Part shown: piece by piece, positions 23,559-33,549 of the stretch
Layout: each line of letters opens with the position of its first letter
Numbering within the stretch: the first letter of the stretch is position 1
DNA from: Adiantum capillus-veneris
Taxonomy: Eukaryota; Streptophyta; Polypodiopsida; Polypodiales; Pteridaceae
Assembly: GCA_014529385.2 (NCBI GenBank)
Contig: CM043942.1
Location: 29,758,969-29,822,968 of the forward strand
Direction of reading: 5' to 3'
Length of the DNA stretch: 64,000 bases
Program-made: the position numbers and the translations under genes
The notes under the pieces: model-generated
Told to the model about the DNA's origin: nothing
Seen by the model: only the letters and a program-made list of their open reading frames with translations
Databases searched by the model: none

Positions 23559-24640
23559 ATTGATGATGAATTGCCCGATACTTCCCTATTCCTAGTCGAG
23601 ACCATGTCTGAATGGAGTGAGAAGATTGTGAACTTTTTAGTTAACGATTTTCCACCCAAGGAGCTTCGTAAGGATATAGCTCAAAGACTGTTAAAAGAAT
23701 GTGAACCTTATTCTCTAATTGCAAGAACTCTCTACAAGCTAGGGAAGGACGATATTCTTAGATGTTGTGCACGTGAGGATGAGTATTTATACATACTGCA
23801 AGAAGCCCATATGGGTATAGTCGGAGGAAATTTCTCAGGTAAACTAACAGCTAGAAAGGTGTTGCAATCAGGCTATTCGTGGCCACCTTATTCAAGGATG
23901 CATCAGTTTTTGCAAAAGGGTGTGATGAATGCCAACGTTACAAGATCACACAACGAAAGGATAAGATGCCATTACGTCCTATTAAAGTGACTCAACCATT
24001 TAAAAAATGGGGTTTAGACTTTGTAGGCCCAATTAGTCTGGTAGCTCGTAACACTCAATCTCAATATATTATCTTTGCCACTGACTATGTGACAAAGTGA
24101 GCGAAAGCCAGAGCGACATGCAAGGCTCATGTAAGGTCATCGGCAAGTTTCTCTTTGAGAACATTATTACAAGATTTGGTTGTCCCTTTGAGATTGTGAC
24201 TGACAATGGTACTCATTTTATAAATGGAGAGATAAAGGAACTCACTACCAACTTCATAATAGCCCACCATAAGTCTACACCTTATTATCCACAAGCAAAT
24301 GACCAAAGCTGAAAGCACTAACAAGACCTTAATTTTTATCTTGACCAAAATAGTGGAAGCTCATCACACAACTTGGGATTTGAAGCTGCCATCAGCTCTA
24401 TGGGCTTATCGTACTTCTTACAAAGTGACTATTAATTGTACACCATTAAAAATGGTATATGGCCAAGAAGCAGTTATGCCATGGAAGTTTGTAATTCCTA
24501 GTCTACAAGTAGCTTCACAAGAAGGTTGGGATGGTAACCCTTTAGTTGAGCGTTTATTATATCCTTGAGAGGTTAGACGAAGAAAGGAAATTGGTTGTGC
24601 AAAATGCACTTGTGGAGAAAGATAGGAGAAAAAAATGAAG
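23559..24640 (+). pseudogene. pol: G1 integrase, broken
   Basis: The zinc-binding region is split by a frameshift near 23920 (YILQEAHMGIVGGNFSGK, then GCDECQRYKITQ). The core contains WGLDFVGP (first Asp), EIVTDNGTHFINGE (second Asp) and KAESTNKTL (Glu, in a shifted frame at 24299). ALWAYRTSYKVT and VYGQEAVMPW are typical gypsy integrase C-terminal core. After EKDRRKK-like sequence near 24620 the expected GPY/F module does not appear. Confidence 0.85.
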
Positions 24641-24651
24641 TGTGGTGTTAG

Positions 24652-25721
24652 TTGGGAAAGCCATCTCTATCTGAGAGTACTATCCAAGTCAAGGGTGTCA
24701 ACAAGAAAAAAACTACGATTTTTGGAATTTGGCACACTTCTGTCAAATATGACAACGCGGTTGTAGCTCAAGACTTTTTGGTCATGCCTGCTGGAACTAT
24801 GGAAGGCAATATAAATCTAGGACGCATGTGGATGATAGCGACCAAATGCACTATTGATTGGGGGACTGGGAGTGTCACAACGCAGAAACCAAATCTTAGC
24901 CCTGCCACTCAAGCCATAGTCCCTCAGATATTACCTCCTAAGGAAATAAAACCCAAAACATTGCCTGTCCAGGAGGTTGAACCGTATGTCCCTATAGCCA
25001 AACTCTTTAGAGCTTCAACTTCTGTAGTTGAAACGAAAAATGAGACACACAAGACCCATTGCAATATAACTAAGAAAACATACAAATTGGTCCCTAAAGC
25101 TTCTTTAGCGACAATTTCTGATGCTAAAAAACAGAAGCCTTGTAAGAAACGCCTCACTCACTCCAAGAAATGTAAGGAAACGCTGCATTGGATTCCTAAA
25201 CGACTATTGGAAGCCCGAGGCTACTATCAAGGAAATGATCAAATCTGGGTGCCAAAACGTAAATTGTGTTCTTACCTGTTACCTGACCCATGTGAGACAA
25301 ATCCTGTAACAATAAAGCCGATTGAAGATCATGGGAAGGAAATGATCACAGAATACTATACACCTGATCCGAGCTAGTTTGGGTGCCCAAGCGAGAACGA
25401 CTTGTTTCCCTCGCTTCAATCATAGAAAAAATGAATGAAGGTTCTTCCTCTTCTTGTAGTTCATATACGAAAATAGAAGTTTCAACACAACCTCCACCTA
25501 CCATTGTAAATATCCATACAAACAGGAAAGAATTTGCACCTCCCGCTGTAAGTTCACCACCTATAACAACGTTGCAAATAAAATCATGGGAGAGTACCTT
25601 ATCACCCTTGAAACTAGATGAAATGCCTAGGGCGGTCAACAACTATTGGTCAAAGTCTTCACCCATGACAACTTGGAACAATTGGTTTCAAAAAGTGACG
25701 ACATCATTCCAAAAGGTATGA
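24652..25721 (+). pseudogene. G1 accessory 3' ORF, retropepsin-like plus WxPKR repeats
   Basis: A 241-codon frame (24652-25377) followed by a 112-codon frame (25383-25721) lies between integrase and the PPT. Its start resembles the second half of a retropepsin: DNAVVAQDFLVMPAGTM, then INLGRMWMIATKCTIDWGTG, comparable to the ILGRPW...DW pattern. No catalytic DxGA is visible. Further on three W(I/V)PKR motifs occur (HWIPKRLLEARGYY, IWVPKRKLCSY, VWVPKRERLVS). The third is in another frame, implying a one-base change near 25370. Function unknown. It may be an accessory gene or a recombined protease-gag segment of another element. Confidence 0.6.
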
Positions 25722-25728
25722 TCTACCC

Positions 25729-25742
25729 AAGGAAGGGGGGAG
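25729..25742 (+). other. Polypurine tract of G1
   Basis: AAGGAAGGGGGGAG directly before the TGTTTTCTGACATCC start of the 3' LTR. Confidence 0.75.
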
Positions 25743-26068
25743 TGTTTTCTGACATCCATCAGTCACTTTCTCCCCTCTTAACCTTCCTCCCCCACCTCTC
25801 AATTTCCCAATCTTAGGGAATGTATATATATAGCCCTATACTCAAGAAAACAAAAATTAAAAAAGTAAAAGAGCAAGACCCACCAAACAAAAAGCTGGAA
25901 ACCTACAAGTTCTAGGACATGATCCAAAATTATAAAACACATTATGCACAAGAATATGACCTTTTGACATGACCACTAACCATAATCTATCTATGTGTAT
26001 AGATATGGCTAGTATGCTAGAGTCATCCACTCCTACCTTGGGTGAGAGGTACCCTCTTTACTTTAATT
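25743..26068 (+). repeat. 3' LTR of G1 copy 1 (putative)
   Basis: Begins TGTTTTCTGACATCC after a PPT and has a TATATATA at about 25821-25830. The right boundary is taken where the CACTA terminus starts. No partner LTR is in the window, so the end is inferred; the LTR may be truncated there. Confidence 0.55.
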
Positions 26069-26140
26069 CACTACAAGAGGTTACTTAAATTCCGGCGCCA
26101 CATTACCGGCATCACTGGCGGGCGTCGGTATATGTGTAGG
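26069..26140 (+). repeat. CACTA 5' terminus and subterminal region
   Basis: CACTACAAGAGG at the very end followed by GC-rich CCGGCGCC and CACTGGCGGGCGTCGG words, as in the transposase-binding subterminal repeats of CACTA elements. The three bases before it (ATT) would be one TSD copy. Confidence 0.7.
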
Positions 26141-26477
26141 TATGTATGGAGGGAGATAAAATTTTAAAAAAATTTGATTTTCAAATTTTTGATGCTTGTT
26201 ACGGTGCTAGTTCCAATGTTAGCGCACATGCAATTTTCGACGCTTTCTCTGGTGCGTTTTTCGACACCTATACCGATTTTTGTACCGATGGTAACTGCAA
26301 AAAACGAAACCGCGGGCTTTCTCTGTGCATTTCTCTTCTTCTTGCGCCTTTTCTCAAGCTCTCTTCTTCCTCACCTCTTACAGATCTGGTGCAAAACAAG
26401 CTGCCGGAAGTGCTAATCTTGCTTGTCGGTTAGCCCATAACACTAAGATGAGATTGTTTTCATGTTTACTTGTAGAT

Positions 26478-26494
26478 TTAGGGTTTAGGGTTTA
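26478..26494 (+). promoter_or_regulatory. Telo-box-like motif
   Basis: TTTAGGGTTTAGGGTTT, two and a half units of the plant telomere repeat. Such short telo-boxes are common in plant promoters and 5' UTRs; a role here is inferred only. Confidence 0.45.
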
Positions 26495-26805
26495 ACTTTG
26501 TGTTTGTGTGTGTGTTTTTGCAGGTTCCAAGATGTTTACAACATCTTTTATTGCTCAAATAGGACGAATGTGAGTGCTCGAACCTTTAAATGCATATTAA
26601 ATTTATTTAAATTAATTTGTATATTAATAAAAGAAAATTTCATGCTTTAAACTTTCAATGCTCTAAAAGAAATTATGGTTTGTGATATGAAATTTCATTT
26701 TGAATTATGAATTTTTTTTTGTTTTGGTTTATGAAAAAATCTTGTTTTGAAAAAATTTCGTTTTGAATTATGTCGTTTTTGAAATTATGCAATTGATGGG
26801 GTTTA

Positions 26806-27046
26806 TGTTTTAGGTTATAAGTTAAGTTAAGTTAGGTTATCTTATATGTTAAATTATGTTAAGTTAAGCTACGTTAGGTTAGGTTAAGTTAAGCTATGTT
26901 AGGTTAAGCTACATTATGTTAGGTTAGGTTAGGTTATGTTAAGCTACATTAGTTTATGTTAGGTTAGTTTATCTTATACGTTAGGTTAGGTTAAGTTAAG
27001 CTATGTTAAGTTAGGTTATGTTAAGCTACGTTAGGTTAGGTTAGGT
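26806..27046 (+). repeat. Degenerate GTTAG/GTTAA array
   Basis: About 240 bp of GGTTA, AGTTAAGTTA and GTTAAGCTA words on a pentamer period. It lies immediately left of the palindromic array; a similar array follows that array on its right. Confidence 0.85.
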
Positions 27047-28398
27047 TAAGCTACGTTTGGCAATACGGCAAGCCATAGAGCTTACCCACAACGCATATGA
27101 AAAACAACATAATGGCAATCCGTTTTTCAATACGGCAAGACATAAAGCTTACCCACAATGCATATACATTGTGGGCAAGCTCTATGGATTTCCGTATTGC
27201 CAACGGCTCGCCATTATGTTGTTTATATGTCCGCGAGCAGTTTTCAAGTCCTAAAATAGTTAAGTGGCCCCAAAAATAACACCATGACAAGCAGTTTGGC
27301 AATATGGCAAGCCATAGAGCTTGCCCACAATGAATATGAATTGTGGGCAAGCTCTATGGCTTGACATATTTCCAAACGACTCGCCATTGTGTTTTCTATA
27401 TGTCTGCAAGCGGTTTTCAAATCCTTAAATAGCTAAGCGCCCCTAAAAACAACACAATGGCAAGCCTTTTGGCAATACGGCAAGTCATAGATCTTGCTTA
27501 CAATGCATATGCATTGTGGGCAAGCTTTATGGCTTGCCATATTGCCAAACGGCTCTCCATTGTGTTGTCTATATGTTTGCAAGCAATTTTCAAGTGCTAA
27601 AATTGCCTCCTGTCCCTAAAAACAACACAATGGCGATCCTTTTGGCAATACGGCAAGCCATAAAGCTTGCCGACAAGGCATATGCATTGAGGGAAAGCTC
27701 TATGGCTTGCCGTATTGCCAACAACTTGCCATTGTGTTGTTTTTATGTCCGCAAGCAATTTTCAAGCCCTAAAATAGCTAAGCAGCCCTAAAAACAACAC
27801 AATGGCAAGCTGTTTGGCAATAAAACAAGCCATAGAGTTTTCCCACAATGCATATGCATTGTGTGCAATCTCTATGGTTTTCCCTATTGCCAAAAGGATA
27901 GCCACTGTGTTGTCTATATGTCTGCGAGCAATTTTCAAGCTTTAAAATTGCCTCGCGGCCTAAAAACAACACAATGGAGATTTGTTTGGCAAAATGGAAA
28001 GCCATAGAGCTTGTCGTATTGTCAACAACTGGTCATTGTGTTGTCTATATGTTTGCGAGCGATTTTCAAGCGCGAAAACTATCTCGTGTCCCTAAAAACA
28101 ACACAATGGCGATCCGTTTAGCGATACGGCAAGCCATAAAGCTCGCCCACAAGGCATATGCATTGTGGGCAAGCTCTATGGGTTGCCATATTGCCAACGG
28201 CTTGCCATTGTGTTGTCTATATATCTGCGAGTGGTTTTCAGGCCCTAAAATCGCTTCCCAACCCTAAAAACAACACAATGGTGAACCGTTTGCCAAATTG
28301 GCAAGCCATAGAGCTTGCCGACATCGCATATGCATTGTGGGCAAGCTGTATGGCTTGCTATTTTGCCAAACGCCTCACCATTGTGTTGTTTTTATGTT
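27047..28398. repeat. Tandem array of ~172-bp palindromic units
   Basis: About eight units. The marker CCTAAAAACAACACAATGG (or variant) starts at 27269, 27442, 27615, 27787, 27959, 28091 and 28263: spacings 173, 173, 172, 172, 132, 172. Each unit is mainly an imperfect palindrome of about 120 bp centred on ATGCATATGCAT, with arms containing GGCAATACGGCAAGCCATAG and its complement. A ~50-bp non-palindromic spacer (TATATGTCTGCGAGC...) follows. The 132-bp unit has lost its palindrome centre. Leftmost units are more diverged. No coding potential. Confidence 0.92.
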
Positions 28399-28634
28399 AG
28401 TTCAGGTTATGTTAGGTTTAGGTTATAGGTTAGGTGCGATTATAGGTTAGGTTAGAGCTAGCGACAAATTAATAGTAGAAAAAATGCAAACGGACTTCGA
28501 AGATGATTCGTATAATTCTAAAAACGCAAACAGACTTCGCTTAGGTTAGGTTACAGGTTAGGTTTAGGCTATAAGTTAGGTTACATTAAGTTACATTAGG
28601 TTTGGGTTATATGTTAGGTTAGATTATAGATTAG
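28399..28634 (+). repeat. Second degenerate GTTAG array
   Basis: GTTAGGTTTAGGTTATAGGTTAGG-type pentamer/hexamer words, interrupted at about 28441-28540 by a partial copy of the neighbouring 186-bp repeat (GAGCTAGCGACAAATTAATA). Confidence 0.8.
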
Positions 28635-29005
28635 GTTAGAGCTAGCGACAAATTAATAGTAGAAAAAACGCAATCGAACTTCAAAAGTGCACACAAACTT
28701 CAAGAACCTTAATATATAGTCATTGACCAATAAAGAGGAGATTATTATCTTGCGGTCCTAATCTCCGTGCACCTCTAGACTGAGGTGTAGGGATCGGGCC
28801 TGGCTAGAGAATGTGAGGTTGTTAGAGCTAGCAACAAATAATCGAAAAAACACAATCGGACTTCAAAAGTGCACACAGACTTCAAGAACTTTAATATATA
28901 GTCATTGACCAATAAAGACGAGGTTATTACCATGTGGTCCTAATCTCCGTGCACCTCTAGACCGAGGTGTGCGGGGATCGGACCTGGCTAGAGAATGTGA
29001 GGTTG
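28635..29005 (+). repeat. Two tandem copies of a 186-bp repeat
   Basis: Units begin GTTAGAGCTAGC at 28635 and 28821 and both contain AATATATAGTCATTGACCAA and CTAATCTCCGTGCACCTCTA. They differ by scattered substitutions and small indels. They lie about 70 bp upstream of the CACTA transposase start and may be part of its 5' untranslated or promoter region. Confidence 0.88.
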
Positions 29006-29079
29006 TCATGTACTTAGTAGTGTGTAGTTATAACAACTAGAGTGTTTAAATTATTTGTTGCATCATTGGTAGATAAACT

Positions 29080-30360
29080 ATGGATGATAGGATGGCGTAT
29101 CCTTGTGCGGATTGCAAGAATCAGATATTTCAAAAACAAAAAATCTGCAACCAACACATAAGCAATCATGGTCTCTTTTCGATAGAGAAACTACAAGACC
29201 TGCCTTATCAATCTCATGATCTAGAGATTGAAGGTCAAACTCTGCAAGTAGATATTGCTCCAAATTCATCCCAAAGAAGACGATTTTCAAACGAGTAGCC
29301 ATCGACTAAGTCCTCCCAACTAATACCTGATGCGGAATTTCAAGAAGTAGAGATGGAGCAGATGTTGGATGCGTTCTTTGATATGGATTCCAACATAGAA
29401 GGTGACAACATTGAATGCAGTACTGTGGACCAACCTCAGCCATCCCGTTCATATCGATGGCATGATAGCAATGATAAAGACGGTGAGATGATGCAAAGTC
29501 TTGCACGCATGCCGCTCTACACTGGTGCAAAAATCTCACTTCTGCGTACCTCGTTGGCAATGCTTAATTTGCAGTCTGTCTACGGTTGGTCTGGCACCTC
29601 AATCACAGAACTTTTCAGGTAAATACATTGTATCCTAAGCATGATAAAGTGCAAATTATAGTTCATATAAAGTGATCAAAGGACTGACTTGTTCATGTAA
29701 TGACAGGTTGCTCAATGAGCAAATCTTGCCAGAAGGGAATCACATGCCCCATACCCGTCCAGCCGCTAAAAACCTTCTTACTAATTTGGGCTTAGATTTT
29801 AAAAAAATACATGCATGTCCTAATGATTGTATACTTTTTCACAATGAGTATGCAAACTTGGAACAATGTCCCAATTGTGGATCAAACAAGTACAAGGAGG
29901 ATACACAGGAAAATGTATCCCTGCAAAGGTCCTTCGACACTTTCCTATCATTCCAAGAATAAAGAGCATGTTTAGGTGCAAGTCTGTAGCCGCTTTGTGA
30001 CACGGCACTCAAATACTAGATTGACAAATGATGTCATTCAAGTTGCTCCACATAGGAAGCAAGTTTGTGAAGTATTGGACGTTGAGGTCGAAGAGGTGAT
30101 TCATGAACAAAGCGTAAGACCGACAGAAACTTTAAGTTTAAATTTTGAGGTGGATGTCAACAATGAGCAATTGTTTGAACCTAGAGATGAGGTGTCAAAT
30201 ACTGAAGCTGATGCGAAAAGCGATGAAGAAGTAGAGTCCGATGACGAAGATGCAGAAGTACAGATTGAGATAGACATCTTTGGTGCATCAGATCTCATAG
30301 AGGATAAGAGATTAACTAATGATTTTTGCTATGAACTCTTTTGTAAAACTCTTTTTATTA
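29080..30360 (+). pseudogene. CACTA transposase (TNPD-like), 5' portion, broken
   Basis: The ATG at 29080 gives MDDRMAYPCADCKNQIF and ICNQHISNHGLFS, the Cys/His transposase-associated domain of CACTA proteins. A TAG at 29296-29298 interrupts it; the same frame continues through PLYTGAKISLLRTSLAML and VYGWSGTSITELF. An intron (29619-29706, GTAAAT to ACAG) joins LF to RLLNEQILPEGNHMP in frame. Then follow KIHACPNDCILFHNEYANLE and CPNCGSNKY. A frameshift near 29935 leads to SMFRCKSVAAL and a stop. The last piece (30027-30360) is an acidic tail (DEEVESDDEDAEVQIEIDI). The DDE core is missing. Confidence 0.75.
29619..29706 (+). other. Probable spliceosomal intron in CACTA transposase
   Basis: 88 bp with donor CAG/GTAAAT and acceptor TGACAG/G. 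Removing it restores a continuous family-typical reading across TELF and RLLNEQILPEGN. The interior is AT-rich. Confidence 0.75.
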
Positions 30361-30368
30361 GTGTATAA

Positions 30369-30978
30369 AGGTAGAGAGTGTAGCAGATCCCCAACGAGCA
30401 GGGCAGCTGGGGACAAGTGGCCCAGGCTGATGTTAGTGGATACATGTGTAGAGCTCGAGTTATGGAGCATGCTGGTCTTCTCGAATCGCAGATTGGAGCC
30501 CTGGTTAGCAAGTTATGATCAGTTAAAGATTTTCCGGGGGCCGGGTTTGTGTCCACTGGCCTGCATTGAACAATGTGCCATCTGACATTTTTTAGGCCTT
30601 GACAGGGTTCAAGCAGGTAGAGCAGGCCGAGTGAAGTCAGCAGGAAGTTGCGGCTTGTTATTCTAAGCCCCGAGCACCGAGATTCTGCCTGGGAAGAAAG
30701 GGAGCATTTGGCGGGGGAGTGCATGCAGATGATTTTCTCTGTTTTTAATGGCCTTGGATAGCGAGCTCAGAGGACTCAGAATATGGTGAGGTTTGCATGG
30801 CCAGGCGCCGACTCGATGAGGATCCAGCACGGCTCGGCGGCACGAGGTTCCGACCCTTAGGCAAGACATGAGAGCCGCGGAAGGGAGGCACCAATTTTTT
30901 TTTTATATACATGGTTTGGGGGGAAGAACTTGGAAAATCAAGGGACTCGGAGGGGAGGACGGCCCCTACCCGCCACGT
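30369..30978 (+). repeat. Diverged G2-family LTR fragment, plus orientation
   Basis: The reverse complement of LTR sequence at 32600-33080 aligns with this segment: shared words include GGATACATGTGTAG, TCGAGTT(A/G)TGGAGCATGC and CGGGGGCCGGGT. It is older and more diverged than the G2 LTR pair and opposite in orientation to the adjacent G2 3' LTR. Both ends are truncated. Confidence 0.75.
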
Positions 30979-31640
30979 TGGAGAGGGGTAATGGGGGAAC
31001 ACGCCCGACACAAAAACAAGGGCCTCTCTATAGCTCAGGGTATCCACAACACCCCTATCCTCTCGAAAAACACCTTCAAAAACACACTTCACACTAGTAG
31101 ACCACCGCCTGCCCAATTTCCACTGCTCACACACTCCACAAATCCACCACACAAGGCACACCTGCTACCATGGCATGTCTCCACCCTAACACACACTCAC
31201 AACCACTCAATCTCGCTCTCTCACACAAAACACCGTCGGCCCGGGGGGCACACACATCCACACAGCCGGCACCGAGGGGAAACATGAAAGCAGGAGAAAG
31301 ATAAGGGGGGAAGGGCAAACAACAGCAAGAGAGGGCAACAGTGGCTTGATTGCACTTCAAAAAACATGTACATCGGCTTGCACTGCCATCACCATGGCCA
31401 TTTTTAAGAAAACATTACAAAGGGGCTAGCTTGCTAGAGAACTCCACTTTGCAGGCTTCGAATGACATCCAAAGAGCGAGGAAAAAAGCCCTTAATTTGA
31501 TCCAATTTTGACTTTTATAGGGGGGCCTTTAATTTGGGAATTTACACTTTAAATGGTCCACTTGGCACCTTGAATTGGCATTCTTGGGAAAGGGGCACCG
31601 CCTTGCTCTATCTGCTCTCTTCTTCTCTCTTTTGCACTTT

Positions 31641-31664
31641 GGGGGGGGGGGGGGGGGGGGGGGG
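31641..31664 (+). repeat. Poly-G run (24 nt)
   Basis: Uninterrupted G run next to the AATAGCGA palindrome. A C run of 19 sits in the same relation to the palindrome at 40385-40403. Its exact length may be unreliable. Confidence 0.9.
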
Positions 31665-31962
31665 CATTAGCGATGTCGCTATTGCCCCTTGGCTTTTTAT
31701 TTTTATTTTTATCTTTCATTTTTTACCCCTTTGTGGCCTCAACCTTGCACTGCTCTATTGGCTTGATTTTGACTTTTCCCCTCTCTCTATCCGACTCCTC
31801 CTACCATTTATTTCTTTTTTTCTCTCTCCTCTCCCCTTCTCTTTGGTCCCGGCCTTTGCCTGGCCTTGCCTTGAACTTCTCCTCTCCTTTGCTTTGGTCC
31901 AGCCTCCCTCTTTGTTTGGCCGGCCTTTGGTTGCTTGGCCTTTAAGTAGTGGCCTCTTGGAT

Positions 31963-31966
<4 letters not shown>

Positions 31967-32036
<70 letters not shown>
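31967..32036 (+). repeat. (CT)n microsatellite
   Basis: About 35 CT units inside the insertion in the G2 3' LTR. Confidence 0.97.
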
Positions 32037-32038
<2 letters not shown>

Positions 32039-33549
32039 ACTGCCGTGGGACGCCCCACCGTTGCACCTAATCCCTTGGCTAACCCGGCCCTTGCTTCACC
32101 TTTGTGGGAACGACCTCTCTCATGCAAGGGGTGGGGCAATAGCAAGGTCGCTATTGCCCCTTCTCTCTACCTCAAAAATTTGGGACCCAGTGGGCCGCGG
32201 GATCAACCCCCTTAAGGGTGCCACATCCTCCTCTGGAAATTACTACCGCCAACAGTCGGCCCCCTCTCACCGACGGGTGCGCGCCACCGCGCCGCCCTTC
32301 ACAGCCGAAACCGCCGGCTGCTCAGAGTCGCAAGTCCTCAAAGGTGCCGACCTCCGTAGCCATGAGCTCACGGAGCTCCTACTCGCCTTGATACTTCCTA
32401 ATGGCGCCCCTTTGTAGCCCTTATACACCACGGCACTGCGTGCTGGCAACGTATATGGGATTACCCCCCCATGCCACGTGGAAGCCTCTCGTTCCATGGC
32501 CCTCAAGCTCCAAAAAAACCCTCCAAAAAATATATATATATATATAAAACCCCTCTTTTGGCCCTCTTCTCCTGGTCTTCATATCCTGCTTCACTGGTCA
32601 GAACTTCGTGCCACCGAGCCTTGCCAAATCTTTGCGTGCTGGTCCCGGCCCATAAAAACCTTGCTGCCTTCGGATCCTTTCGAGTGTGCTATTCGAGGCC
32701 GCAAAAAAACGGGAAAATTATCTGCCAATCTTTCACTGCCCATGGCTCCCAACTTCATCTTGCTGTATATAGCCGACCAAGCATCTGATTGACGTGCTGT
32801 CGACTCGTGCTGACTTCACATGATGCACACTATCCCCGAGAACCTTGGCAAGGCCAAATGATGCTAGATGGCGCATTTTCCGATGCGGTCAAGTGGGCTC
32901 AGACCCGGCCCCCGAAAAAATTCAACTGACCTTAACTTGCTATCCAGACCTCCAATTCGCAATTCGAGAAGACCGGCATGCTCCACAACTCGAGCACTAC
33001 ACATGTATCCACTGACACCTGCCTGGGCCACCTGTTCCCAGCTGCCCTGTTCGTCGGGGATCTCCTACACATTCCAACTTTAAACTTCAGTATCTTGCAC
33101 ACCGGGGCTCCGTTTGACGAGCCATCTGGACCAGCTTCTAGAGCACACTGAACACTACATTCTAGAGCCTTGACTTGGCATTTAGGACACCTTCATCTGC
33201 CATCTTATCTGGACCATCTCGTAGCACTTTTGGCCTAAAAAACCACTTCAGACATACTTTTCCGCAGTTCCTTGGCACCTACCCTAGCCTTCTGCAATGC
33301 ACTTGCCTGCACCCTTTGCCTGGCATAGACCACCTCCTAGCTTTGACCAACTTTGGCTGCACCATCATTGCCCAGCCCCCTCGTCGAACATTTATGTTCG
33401 ACCAAAAGCATATGTACAAAACTTTAAACTGGCACACCAAACTGACGACGATTAAAAGCACTCGCAAAACCATAACTGTATGTACAAACTATGTACAAAA
33501 GCTTTATCTCCTTTCTCTCGCACACTGCATGCTCTAGGTGGGTTGCCCA

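Larger units (their letters stand above)
20702..26068 (+). mobile_element. Ty3/gypsy element G1, copy 1 (5'-truncated, degenerate)
   Basis: Plus-oriented gypsy in the order protease, RT, RNase H, integrase, extra 3' ORF, PPT, LTR. Gag and the 5' LTR are missing because the sequence starts mid-protease beside the LARD-like LTR. It is closely related to the minus-strand G1 copy 2 (40421-42461). It has one RNase H domain with conserved carboxylates, unlike the Tat-type elements here. Frameshifts and stops occur in every domain. Confidence 0.88.
26069..30368 (+). mobile_element. CACTA (En/Spm) transposon, 3'-truncated
   Basis: Starts with CACTACAAGAGG, the CACTA terminal signature. Bases 26101-26140 repeat CGGC/GGCGG words of a subterminal type. 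A transposase 5' portion with an intron lies at 29080-30360. Between terminus and gene are degenerate GTTAG arrays, a palindromic tandem array and a 186-bp tandem repeat. No opposite CTTGTAGTG terminus is found: the element gives way to an LTR fragment at about 30369. It may itself contain other insertions. Confidence 0.75.
31635..32552. mobile_element. 918-bp insertion in G2 3' LTR (hairpin family H)
   Basis: Interrupts the LTR between two copies of CTCTTTTG (31627-31634 and 32553-32560), an apparent 8-bp target duplication. It holds a 24-G run, palindrome CATTAGCGATGTCGCTATTG (31665-31684), a long (CT)n and a second palindrome at 32132-32160. The part from 32132 onward is homologous to 40054-40420 in reverse. 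No TIR or transposase was recognised. Class unknown. Confidence 0.6.
30979..33549 (-). repeat. 3' LTR of G2
   Basis: In minus orientation it starts TGGGCAACCC after an AAGGGGGG tract and ends CCCTCTCCA. It aligns with 38657-40053 except for a 918-bp insertion (31635-32552) and 70 bp at 32761-32830 that the other LTR lacks. A TATATA at 32766-32771 falls in those 70 bp. The distal end (33376-33549) has no partner because the 5' LTR is truncated. Confidence 0.82.

Noticed and set aside
26806-27046. Interstitial telomere
   Set aside because: The pentamer GTTAG is not the plant TTTAGGG repeat and is highly degenerate; treated as a local tandem array.
27047-28398. CRISPR array
   Set aside because: Regular repeats are 172 bp and palindromic with no unique spacers, in a plant genome context.
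31665-31684. Helitron 3' hairpin
   Set aside because: Hairpins of family H are not followed by the CTRR terminus and no TC 5' end or A/T target site was seen.
31534-32070. 178-codon frame rich in Leu/Ser
   Set aside because: Created by the poly-G and (CT)n tracts in the insertion; not a protein.
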